A DNA stretch of 64,000 nucleotides from Methylibium rhizosphaerae (GTDB lineage: Bacteria; Pseudomonadota; Gammaproteobacteria; Burkholderiales; Burkholderiaceae_C): assembly GCF_006386545.1 (NCBI RefSeq), contig NZ_SWAR01000003.1, positions 1 through 64,000 on the forward strand. The letters are read 5' to 3'. The translations under genes were made by a program, and so were the position numbers. The notes under the pieces are model-generated. The model was not told the DNA's origin. It saw only the letters and a list, made by a program, of their open reading frames with translations, and searched no databases. Below, piece after piece: positions 28,695-35,543 of the stretch. How positions within the stretch are numbered: position 1 is the stretch's first letter; each line of letters begins with the position of its first letter.

Positions 28695-30569
28695 TCACAC
28701 CACGGGCAGCAGCGTCTTCAGCGCCTCGTATTGCCGCGAGATCACCGTGCGGATCAGGTAGTCCTCGATCAGCGCGGCAGCGACCTTGCGTTGCGCGGCG
28801 ATCTCCGGCAGCGAGGCGAACGCCACGTCGGGATCGACCGCGTCGCGCCGGAACGGCGCTTCGCCGGGCCTGGCGGTGGTGGCGGAGAGGTAGGTGGTGG
28901 CCTTGCCCTTGTCGAACACCACCATCGTCATCTCGTAGGTGATGCCGGTCGTCCGCGGCACGCTGTAGGTGCGAAAGCGCACCGAGGTCGAGAGCCCGGC
29001 GCCTGCCTGGCCGGCATAGCGCGGATCGAGCTGCGTGCGGAACAGCTCGCACAGGGCGTCCACCTGCAGTTGCGTGTCCACGCGAAGCACTGCGGCTTTC
29101 AGCACGCCCGAAAAGCCGATCTCCTGCGGTGCGAGGTATTCGTCCTGCTCCAGTACGCGCATCAGCACGAGGTCGTCGCTGAATGCCGCGGCGCGCGGAC
29201 CTGCAGCGACGGAGCTGGGCAGTCTCGCAAGTGTCTGGGTGAGCCATTGCCGCAGCTGCGTCCGCGCCTGGGCGAAGCGGTTGAGTTGCGTGCCGCTGAC
29301 GTGGCCGTCCTGGGTGAAGTCGCCGTTCTGGGCCACCGCACCATCGGCAATGCGATCCATCAGGTTGCGTGCCAAGGCGTATGCCGGGTCGCCGTCCCCG
29401 AGGATGGCCTGGGCCTGGTTGCCGCCGTACCGGTTGATCGCGGCGGTGACCGTGGCCACGTGCTGGGGCGGGCCCCCCGTGATGTCGGCAACGCCGGCCA
29501 TCGCACTGAGCGCGTGAAGGATGTTCTGCTGCTGCGCCTGGTTGCTGCCGTCCCAGATGACCTTGAAACGTGAAAAGCGCTTCTCGAGCTTGTCGGGGTG
29601 GCGCGAGCTGTCGTCGGCGATCTCGCACAGCATCGTGGCGATCTCGCGCAGGTGGTACATGATGTCCGGCAGCGGCAGGTACACGAGGTCGGGGCCCGGC
29701 TGGTTCACGCCGACGGGCTGCCGGGTGACGGTGATCTGGCGCTGCGCCAGCTCCTCCCACACGGCCACTGCCTCGATCGTGTCGCGGCGCGGCAGCGTCA
29801 CGTCGATCAACTCCATCAGCAGGGGCCTGGCGATCTCTCCCATGTTCGGCTGGACCGGTGGCTCCGGATCGAGCGCGGCGTGCCAGGTGTAGCCGAGCCG
29901 GTGCAGCACGAACGGTCGGATCGCGTCGTTGAGCAGGATGCCGGGAATGCGTTCCGGGTTCGGGATGTCCGGCGCCGAGACCGGGCGGCGATCATTGGTC
30001 CACAGCCCCAGCCGCTGCTGGTCGAACACCCGCCGCACCGACTGCGGGTCGTCGTAGCTGAGCACATAGGCCGAGTAGTTCTTGCCGTCCAGGTTTGCGC
30101 GCTGTGCGAGCCAGCGCGTCACCGTGCCGTTGGCAAAGTCGCCGGCCACCAGCGCGATGTTCACGCCGGCCTGGACCAGCGCATCCGTCACCAGTTCCTC
30201 CACCAGGCCATAGATGACACCCTGCAGCGGCACCGGCGCCCAGGGATCGATGACGATCTGCGTGTCCCAGTCGGACGTGCCGCCGCCGTTTTGCATGGCC
30301 GCGGCGCCGTTGGGGTCGCGCACGCATTCGAAGGCGTTGCCGCCCTTCATGTAGAACTTCACCAGGTCCCGGCCTGCGACGACGTAGTACTTGTCCTGCA
30401 GGGTCTGGTTCAGTTCGGTGATGCGGTTGTCGATCTCCTGCAGCGCGTCCAGCACCTGGATGCGGATCGCCGGCGTTTCCAGGCCACCCGGGTCGGCCAC
30501 GTTGTTGATCTGCTTGGTCAGCCAGCCGCTCATCGCGCGGCGTGCAGCCTTCTGGTCGGAAGTTTCCAT
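28695..30569 (-). CDS. Large R-body-operon protein with nucleotidyltransferase-like signature
   Basis: 624-residue soluble protein that I cannot assign to a named family. Residues 72-108 read FYMKGGNAFE...GTSDWDTQIVID: a hydrophobic-Gly-Gly turn, then a D-x-D (D100/D102) on a strand, the arrangement of a pol-beta-type nucleotidyltransferase active site. A third carboxylate may be D256 in LMELIDVTLPRRD (252-263). The N-terminal 60 residues are helical. Residues 300-420 are helical with an AQQQNILHALSAM segment. Residues 500-624 are mixed and end EALKTLLPVV. AGGAG precedes the ATG at 30569. It lies between the small RebB-like genes and the muramidase on the same strand. The enzymatic reading is inference from the motif only. 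Confidence 0.75.
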   Translation of the reverse strand: METSDQKAARRAMSGWLTKQINNVADPGGLETPAIRIQVLDALQEIDNRITELNQTLQDKYYVVAGRDLVKFYMKGGNAFECVRDPNGAAAMQNGGGTSDWDTQIVIDPWAPVPLQGVIYGLVEELVTDALVQAGVNIALVAGDFANGTVTRWLAQRANLDGKNYSAYVLSYDDPQSVRRVFDQQRLGLWTNDRRPVSAPDIPNPERIPGILLNDAIRPFVLHRLGYTWHAALDPEPPVQPNMGEIARPLLMELIDVTLPRRDTIEAVAVWEELAQRQITVTRQPVGVNQPGPDLVYLPLPDIMYHLREIATMLCEIADDSSRHPDKLEKRFSRFKVIWDGSNQAQQQNILHALSAMAGVADITGGPPQHVATVTAAINRYGGNQAQAILGDGDPAYALARNLMDRIADGAVAQNGDFTQDGHVSGTQLNRFAQARTQLRQWLTQTLARLPSSVAAGPRAAAFSDDLVLMRVLEQDEYLAPQEIGFSGVLKAAVLRVDTQLQVDALCELFRTQLDPRYAGQAGAGLSTSVRFRTYSVPRTTGITYEMTMVVFDKGKATTYLSATTARPGEAPFRRDAVDPDVAFASLPEIAAQRKVAAALIEDYLIRTVISRQYEALKTLLPVV

Positions 30570-30645
30570 GCGTGCTCCTGGACCTTGCGCCGGGGCGTGC
30601 CTCGTGTGTGCCCCTGGGGGTACGAAAACTTGGGGCGGCGCCTGC

Positions 30646-31056
30646 CTACTTCGAGGTGCCAGGCGTTCCCGTGCCGGCCACTGCTGCCGCGATCGCCGCC
30701 TCCGCCTGCTGCTGGGCTGCAGCCACCGCCTGCTCCTGCGCCTGCCCGGCCTGCTGCACGGCTGTCACCACGGCCGCCTCGCTGGCGCTCAATGCCTGCT
30801 CGGTTTGCGAGACGGCCTGGGTCGCCGCTTGGCCGAGGTCTGCCTGGGCGGTCGCGTCGACGGCTTGTCGTACGGCGCTGCCGGTGGCGCTGATGGCCGC
30901 ATCGACTTGCTGCTGGGCCGTTTGCATGGCCTGTTGGGCCAGTTGGTTGGCCACGTCCACCGGCGACAGCGGCTTGGCAGGCGGTGACGGTGGCTTCGCC
31001 TCCGATGGGGCGGGCGCGGGTGGTGTCTTCGGGGGCGGCGCGGGGCTTTGGGTCAT
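30646..31056 (-). CDS. Ala/Gln-rich coiled protein with Pro-rich head, R-body operon
   Basis: 136 residues. The first 32 are Pro/Ala/Lys-rich (APPPKTPPAPAPSEAKPPSPP). Residues about 33-125 are an almost pure Ala/Gln/Val helix with repeated QQA, AVxQA and TAQQQ patterns, suited to a long amphipathic helix or coiled coil. It resembles the low-complexity helical character of Reb proteins but lacks their VNxQITD signature. Its ATG overlaps the preceding gene by four bases (ATGA), so the two are coupled. Structural or scaffold roles are possible; no family is recognised. Confidence 0.7.
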   Translation of the reverse strand: MTQSPAPPPKTPPAPAPSEAKPPSPPAKPLSPVDVANQLAQQAMQTAQQQVDAAISATGSAVRQAVDATAQADLGQAATQAVSQTEQALSASEAAVVTAVQQAGQAQEQAVAAAQQQAEAAIAAAVAGTGTPGTSK

Positions 31057-32153
31057 GACGCAGTCTCCTGGGGCATGGCGGGCGGTGTGGGGGCCTGCAC
31101 GGCGGTCGCCGACGGTTGCAGCCCGTAGCTGCGCAGCGAGATCACGCCGTTGGCGCCCAGTTGCAGCTCGGCCTGCTGGTTGCCGGCTTCGAGGGTGTAG
31201 GTGCAGGTGGCGCCGTCCTGGCCCATGCGGCTCAGGCGAGGCCTGGCCGCGGCGAGAAACGACTGTGCAGAGCCGATGTACAGCTCGACCAGGCGCTGCG
31301 CGGCAGCGCCGGTTTCGTTGTGGTAGGACGTGTGCCGCACGAACTGCTGCAGGCCTTCCGACAGGCGGGAGAAACCGACGCGCCGGCCGCTGGTGAGCCA
31401 GCCGCTCACGGTCTGCGATACCTCGCCGGGCGAGGGCAGGCCGCTCAGCTGCGGGCAGTCGAGCGCGCCGAAGAACAGGGGCAGCAGGCCTTGCATCGTT
31501 TGCGTCGCCTGATTGGCGCGGGCCTCGGGCGTTTGCGCCGAGGTCCCGGGCTGGGCAGCCAGCGCCTGATAGAAGCGCACGTAGTCGACGTATTCGAGCG
31601 GCGTTCGGGCCTGCTGGATGGCGAAGGCTGCTGCCTCCTGGTCAAGGCCGTCGGCGGGCGCTGCATCCGGGTCGTTCGGGCCGCGCATGAGCTCGCACAA
31701 CGCGACGCGCTCTGTCAGACCCATGGCCTGGAACAGCGGTGCATGGTCGACGCCGAGGCCGGCGAGCCAGGAGTCGACGGCGGCCAGGTCCGCCTGGGGG
31801 AGCAGGCGGTGGTCTGCCAGCACGCGCTGCATCTGCGCCGCGACGACGGTGCTGGTGTCGCCGCTTTCGGCCTTGGCGAGCGCCCGCAGGTCGGCCAAGC
31901 CCAGCGTCATCAGCTTCACGGGGCTCACCAGCAGCGTGAGCACGGGCAGCAGCGCGAGGGGCGATGCATGCAGGCCCTGCTGCACCTGGGCGACCAGGGT
32001 GGTCTCGTCTGCGAAGTCGTAGCGCGCGGCCGGCGCGGCCAGTGCCCAGGCGAGCCATTCCTGCCCGCCGTCGATGAACGCCAGCACCAGCCGGCACAGC
32101 TCGGAGAGGGATGCGGCCTGCGGGATGGGCCGGCCGGCGACGGAGATCGTCAT
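31053..32153 (-). CDS. Unrecognised 366-residue R-body-operon protein
   Basis: Soluble, mainly helical protein without signal peptide. Notable stretches are RLVLAFIDGGQEWLAWALAAPAARYDF near the N-terminus, TPLEYVDYVRFYQALAAQ in the middle, and a beta-rich tail (GATCTYTLEAGNQQAELQLGANGVISLRSYG) at about 313-345. A short hydrophobic segment, LHASPLALLPVLTLLVSPVKLMTLGL, at about 61-86 could touch a membrane. I recognise no domain. It starts 28 nt after the RebB-like gene and overlaps the Ala-rich gene by four bases, so it belongs to the same transcript. Confidence 0.75.
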   Translation of the reverse strand: MTISVAGRPIPQAASLSELCRLVLAFIDGGQEWLAWALAAPAARYDFADETTLVAQVQQGLHASPLALLPVLTLLVSPVKLMTLGLADLRALAKAESGDTSTVVAAQMQRVLADHRLLPQADLAAVDSWLAGLGVDHAPLFQAMGLTERVALCELMRGPNDPDAAPADGLDQEAAAFAIQQARTPLEYVDYVRFYQALAAQPGTSAQTPEARANQATQTMQGLLPLFFGALDCPQLSGLPSPGEVSQTVSGWLTSGRRVGFSRLSEGLQQFVRHTSYHNETGAAAQRLVELYIGSAQSFLAAARPRLSRMGQDGATCTYTLEAGNQQAELQLGANGVISLRSYGLQPSATAVQAPTPPAMPQETAS

Positions 32154-32181
32154 GGCGATGGTTCTCCTGTGGTCGCGTGGG

Positions 32182-32529
32182 TCAACCCGCCGGGAAGCCC
32201 TTGAGCACCGAGGCGGCGGCGGTGCCGATCTTGGCGTAGTCGTCGGTGGCGCCCTGCATCAGCTCCTGCGCCTTGCTGATGGCGTTGGCGTACTTCTGAT
32301 CGCCGGTGGCGAGGTACTGCGCCATCGCCACGCCGACGGCGGTGGTGGCGATGGTCGAGATGTTGCGCAGCGCGTCGGTCGCGTCCTGCACCGCGATGGC
32401 GGTGGACTGGGCCACCGACTGGTAGGCCTTGCCCGCGCCGCTGGTGAGCACGACCTGCGGGCTCATCGTGGCGAGCTGGACCTGGTTGATGACGTCGATG
32501 ACCTGTGGGTTGACCTTGCTCGGGTCCAT
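32182..32529 (-). CDS. Diverged RebB-like protein (115 aa)
   Basis: The first 80 residues keep the RebB pattern in weakened form: VNPQVIDVINQVQL, then KAYQSVAQSTAIAVQDATDAL, then ISTIATTAVGVAMAQYLATG. These correspond to VNxQITDxxTQ, LYQATAQALANAAHNATNAQ and TAQxxTTMGVATLYSIDT of the full-length copies. An extra 35-residue helical tail (YANAISKAQELMQGATDDYAKIG) is added. AAGGAG lies 6 nt before the ATG. It may cap or nucleate ribbons; that is inference. Confidence 0.75.
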   Translation of the reverse strand: MDPSKVNPQVIDVINQVQLATMSPQVVLTSGAGKAYQSVAQSTAIAVQDATDALRNISTIATTAVGVAMAQYLATGDQKYANAISKAQELMQGATDDYAKIGTAAASVLKGFPAG

Positions 32530-32553
32530 GACCGCTCCTTGGGTGTCGTGATC

Positions 32554-33144
32554 TCAACCGCCTGACGGCGCCGGCGAGGGCACGGGGCCGGGGTCCGGGG
32601 CTGGTGTCGGGCTGGGCACGGGAGTGGGGGCTGGCGCTGGCGCCGGAGGCGTCGGGGCAGGTGCTGGCGTGGGGGCCGGCGCGGGCTCCGGTGCAGCGGA
32701 AGCGGCCTGTGCGAGCAGCTTCAGGTCGGCCTGCGCCGTGGCAGCGTCCTGCGTGGAGCCTGAGGCCTGGGCCTGCAGCACCTGGATCGCCGTCTGCCCC
32801 TCGGCCATGGCCGCGGCGATCACGGCTGCCGGCGGCGGCGGCTCGGGCGCCGGGCCGGGCAGCGGGTTCACCACCGGTGCCGGGCTGGGGGCCGGTGTGG
32901 GCGGCGGAACGACGGGGAAAGGCGCGGACAGCATCTTCGCGCACGCTGCCGTCACGGCGGCCGAGCTGATCATGCCGGCGCTTTGCTGCCGGTTGACCGC
33001 GTTGTGCATCGCCATGCCCAGCGTTTCGAGCAGCACGGCGTCGAGCATGCCGAGCGCCTGCGCGGGCGATTGGCCGGAGGCCAGCGTCACGACGCTGCTG
33101 ACGGCGTCGACGATCTGGCTGTTCACGGTGCTGTCGTCTGTCAT
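32554..33144 (-). CDS. RebB-like domain with long Pro-rich tail (196 aa)
   Basis: Residues 1-74 are a diverged RebB domain: VNSQIVDAVSSVVTL, GQSPAQALGMLDAVLLETLGMAMHNAVNRQQ and SSAAVTAACAKML. Residues about 75-102 are a Pro/Ala linker, about 103-145 an Ala/Gln helix, and about 146-196 a second Pro-Ala-Thr repeat (APAPTP type). This is a ribbon-type domain joined to an extended tail, and differs from ordinary Reb proteins of 80-120 residues. Its ATG overlaps the previous gene by four bases (ATGA). The tail could connect ribbons to a surface or partner; that is inference. Confidence 0.75.
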   Translation of the reverse strand: MTDDSTVNSQIVDAVSSVVTLASGQSPAQALGMLDAVLLETLGMAMHNAVNRQQSAGMISSAAVTAACAKMLSAPFPVVPPPTPAPSPAPVVNPLPGPAPEPPPPAAVIAAAMAEGQTAIQVLQAQASGSTQDAATAQADLKLLAQAASAAPEPAPAPTPAPAPTPPAPAPAPTPVPSPTPAPDPGPVPSPAPSGG

Positions 33145-33377
33145 GAACTGGCCGCTCCCTTGGTGATGATCAAAGCAAGAACCTGGGCCACGGAGGCTTC
33201 GGCGAGTACCTGCCCTCGCTGCTGGCAGGCGACCGCGTTCTCCATCGCGAGGCCGAGGCTGTCGGCCATCGCGACATAGGTCATGCCCATGGCGAATGCC
33301 GGGGCTTGGCCCAGGGCCACCACCGAGCCCGAACCGGCCGGGCCGGCGAGCCGGGCGGTGGCCGGGGGACGCGGCAA
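33141..33377 (-). CDS. Short diverged RebB-like protein (78 aa)
   Basis: Keeps the central RebB core: LGQAPAFAMGMTYVAMADSLGLAMENAVACQQRGQVLAEASV aligns with LGDAPAIAMGNLYQATAQALANAAHNATNAQQQSYVTAQSAT of the full copies. The N-terminal VNxQITD part is replaced by MPRPPATARLAGPAGSGS. No ATG is available; TTG at 33377, with GGGAG about 8 nt upstream, is the best start, and an internal GTG is the alternative. The stop overlaps the start of the next gene. It may be a decayed copy or a specialised subunit. Confidence 0.6.
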   Translation of the reverse strand: MPRPPATARLAGPAGSGSVVALGQAPAFAMGMTYVAMADSLGLAMENAVACQQRGQVLAEASVAQVLALIITKGAASS

Positions 33378-33415
33378 TCGGCGGCTCCCGGGTCGGGGTG
33401 CGCGCTAGCGTCGGC

Positions 33416-33688
33416 TTACTTCAGGCCGAGGATCTCGGTGGTCGCCACGCCGGTGGAGGCGGTGTCCACGGACAGCAGGGTCGACACGCCCTGGGTGGTG
33501 GAGGCCTGCATCGTCACGTAGGACTGCTGCTGGTTGTTGGTGGCGTTGTGCGCCGCGTTCGACAGGGCCTGGCTGGTGGCGACGAACAGGTTGCCCATCG
33601 CGACGGCGGGCGCGTCGCCCAGCACCTTGGTGTTGGCCTGGGTGATCGAGTCGGTGATCTGGCTGTTGACGGCGGTCGGGAATGCCAT
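33416..33688 (-). CDS. RebB-family R-body protein, copy 4
   Basis: 90-residue protein with the full RebB signature: FPTAVNSQITDSITQANTKV, LGDAPAVAMGNL, QALSNAAHNATNNQQQSYVT and TTQGVSTLLSVDTASTGVAT. Family members assemble into insoluble ribbons that roll into R bodies and extend on a trigger such as low pH. Compared with copies 1 and 2 it differs mainly in the LFVATSQ and NNQQQ segments. AGGAG lies 8 nt before the ATG at 33688. It is the most promoter-distal of the four standard copies. Confidence 0.92.
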   Translation of the reverse strand: MAFPTAVNSQITDSITQANTKVLGDAPAVAMGNLFVATSQALSNAAHNATNNQQQSYVTMQASTTQGVSTLLSVDTASTGVATTEILGLK

Positions 33689-33749
33689 GGTGTCTGCTCC
33701 TAGCGGGTGGTGGTGGATCGGCAGGGCGAAGGGTCAGCGCGGGGGGCCG

Positions 33750-34016
33750 TCAGCCAAGAATCTTCTTGGTGGCGGCACCGGTGGCGCCGGTGTCGAGCGA
33801 ATACAGCAGCGACACGCCCATCGTGGTCGCTGCCTGCGCGGTGACGTACATCTGCTGCTGCGCCAGCGTGGCGTTGTGCGCCGCGTTGGCGAGGGCCTGT
33901 GCCGTGGCCTGGTACAGGTTGCCCATGGCGATGGCCGGCGACGTCCCGAGCACCTGGACGTTGGCCTGCGTCACGGAGTCGGTGATCTGGTTGTTGACGG
34001 CGGTGGGGAAAGCCAT
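33750..34016 (-). CDS. RebB-family R-body protein, copy 3
   Basis: 88 residues. FPTAVNNQITDSVTQANVQV, GTSPAIAMGNLYQATAQALANAAHNAT and AATTMGVSLLYSLDTGATGAATKKIL give an unambiguous RebB match. Lineage-specific changes are VQVLGTS for TKVLGDA and LAQQQMYV for NAQQQSYV, so it is clearly distinct from copies 1 and 2. AAGGAG precedes the ATG at 34016. Spacing to neighbours is about 40-60 bp, consistent with one transcript with separate ribosome sites. Confidence 0.92.
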   Translation of the reverse strand: MAFPTAVNNQITDSVTQANVQVLGTSPAIAMGNLYQATAQALANAAHNATLAQQQMYVTAQAATTMGVSLLYSLDTGATGAATKKILG

Positions 34017-34053
34017 GTGCTCAGCTCCTTGGCGTTAAAGGCGGTCGGCGGTG

Positions 34054-34323
34054 TCAGCTGCCCAGCACCGTCTTCGTGGCGACGCCGGTGGAGGCGGTGT
34101 CGATCGAATACAGCGTGGCCACGCCCATCGTGGTGGACGACTGTGCGGTCACGTAGCTCTGCTGCTGCGCGTTGGTGGCGTTGTGGGCTGCGTTGGCCAG
34201 GGCCTGCGCCGTGGCCTGGTAGAGGTTGCCCATCGCGATGGCCGGCGCATCGCCCAGCACCTTGGTGTTGGCCTGGGTGATCGAGTCGGTGATCTGGTTG
34301 TTGACGGCAGTTGGAAATGCCAT
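34054..34323 (-). CDS. RebB-family R-body protein, copy 2
   Basis: 89 residues, differing from copy 1 at about five of the first 87 positions (for example D9N and V15I) and ending KTVLGS. It has all RebB blocks, no Cys and no charge-rich stretch, as expected for a self-assembling ribbon subunit. AGGAGG lies upstream of the ATG at 34323. The near identity to copy 1 implies recent tandem duplication or ongoing conversion. Confidence 0.93.
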   Translation of the reverse strand: MAFPTAVNNQITDSITQANTKVLGDAPAIAMGNLYQATAQALANAAHNATNAQQQSYVTAQSSTTMGVATLYSIDTASTGVATKTVLGS

Positions 34324-34388
34324 GTCGGTGTCCTCCTGAGTGGTTGTCTACGTCGTCGCGGGTCGGGCCTGCAGGCCGGGCACATGCT

Positions 34389-34679
34389 TCAGGGCCCCAG
34401 GCCCTTGACGCCGGTGCTCAGGATGTCCTTGGTGGCGACGCCGGTGGAGGCGGTGTCGATCGAGTACAGCGTGGCCACGCCCATCGTGGTGGCCGACTGC
34501 GCGGTCACGTAGCTCTGCTGCTGCGCGTTGGTGGCGTTGTGGGCGGCGTTGGCCAGGGCCTGCGCGGTGGCCTGGTAGAGGTTGCCCATGGCGATCGCCG
34601 GCGCGTCGCCCAGCACCTTGGTGTTGGCCTGGGTGACGGAGTCGGTGATCTGGTCGTTGACTGCTGTCGGAAATGCCAT
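34389..34679 (-). CDS. RebB-family R-body protein, copy 1 (promoter-proximal)
   Basis: 96 residues: FPTAVNDQITDSVTQANTKV, LGDAPAIAMGNLYQATAQALANAAHNATNAQQ and TTMGVATLYSIDTASTGVATKDIL, then a short extra tail STGVKGLGP absent from copy 2. It is the first gene of the minus-strand operon. A strong AAGGAG lies 7-8 nt before the ATG, so high expression is likely. The family (killing trait/RebB) was defined in the R bodies of Caedibacter, where Reb proteins polymerise. Confidence 0.94.
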   Translation of the reverse strand: MAFPTAVNDQITDSVTQANTKVLGDAPAIAMGNLYQATAQALANAAHNATNAQQQSYVTAQSATTMGVATLYSIDTASTGVATKDILSTGVKGLGP

Positions 34680-35021
34680 GTTTTCTCCTTGAGTGCCTGA
34701 CCGCCCCCGAGGCGGCCGGATCGACTGCGGGACGCTTGCCGGTCCGGTCTGGGCTGGTGAGGCCGGCGACGAACCGTGAGGTCATGCTAGGCAGGCGATC
34801 CGAAAGGCGATCGGTGCAGCTCACGAAAAAACAGGCCGTTTCGCGCAAGGCGGCCGGCGGCTGCGGCAGGGGTCGGGGGAATCGACGGTCGATTCGGCGG
34901 GGGCGATCCGGCTCGTCACGCGCGCCCGCCGGGACGGAACCGGTACGAATCGACGAAATGCAGTGGAAGCGACGGCAGCGGCCGAAGCGATAGAGTGTTG
35001 CGGCACAAGGAGAGCCCGCAC
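34680..35021. promoter_or_regulatory. 342-bp control region between the R-body operon and a GNAT gene
   Basis: No gene is seen here. On the minus strand TAGCAT (34784-34789) is a possible -10 box for the rebB operon. A direct repeat GCGATC-N6-GCGATC (34795-34812) lies just upstream of it, where an AraC-type activator often binds; GCGATCCG recurs at 34903-34910. A perfect 8-bp inverted repeat gaatcgac-g-gtcgattc sits at 34879-34895, and a further gaatcgac at 34947-34954. I find no TGGCAC-N5-TTGC sigma-54 promoter. Binding by the regulator at 25868-27604 is inference. Confidence 0.45.
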
Positions 35022-35543
35022 ATGAGCATTTCCGTCCGCCGTGCGTCGCCCAAGGATGCCGCCGCCTGGGCCCACATCGTCGCCGCACCCGATGTCTTCC
35101 CGGGCCTGATGCAGGTGCCCTTTCCCGACGAGGAGCGGGTGCGCCAGTGGCTCACCGAAACCTGCGTGACGGGCCGGCACGACGTGCTGCTGGTGGCCGA
35201 GCGCCAGGGCGAGGTGGTCGGCACCTGCGGCCTGCACCCGGTGGGGCCGCAACTGCGGCGGCGCCACGCGATGATGCTGGGCATCTCGGTGGCCGGGCAG
35301 GCGCAGAACCAGGGCGTGGGATCGGCGCTGATGCAGGCCATGTGCGAATACGCCGACCACTGGGCACAGGTGCTGCGGCTGGAGCTCACCGTCTACAGCG
35401 ACAACGAGCCGGCCATTGCGCTGTATCGCAAGTTCGGTTTCGAAGTCGAAGGCACGCACCGCGCCTATGCCATGCGGGCGGGCCGGTATGTCGATGCGCT
35501 GGCGATGGCCCGGCTGCATCCCAACCCGCCGGCCTTTCCATGA
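35022..35543 (+). CDS. GNAT-family N-acetyltransferase
   Basis: 173-residue acetyl-CoA-dependent acetyltransferase. The GNAT core is clear: RRASPKDAAAW at the N-terminus, the acetyl-CoA motif GISVAGQAQNQGVGSALMQAMCEYA at about 87-111, and the C-terminal LYRKFGFEVEGTHRAYAMRAGRYVDALAMARLH typical of RimJ/RimL or PhnO-like enzymes. The substrate is not predictable. The ATG at 35022 follows AAGGAG. Its stop overlaps the start of the downstream hydrolase (ATGA). Confidence 0.9.
   Translation: MSISVRRASPKDAAAWAHIVAAPDVFPGLMQVPFPDEERVRQWLTETCVTGRHDVLLVAERQGEVVGTCGLHPVGPQLRRRHAMMLGISVAGQAQNQGVGSALMQAMCEYADHWAQVLRLELTVYSDNEPAIALYRKFGFEVEGTHRAYAMRAGRYVDALAMARLHPNPPAFP

Noticed and set aside
34680-35021. 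A sigma-54 promoter for the reb operon
   Set aside because: I looked for TGGCAC-N5-TTGC on the minus strand because the regulator has a sigma-54-activator-like domain. None fits the spacing, and that domain is inactive anyway.
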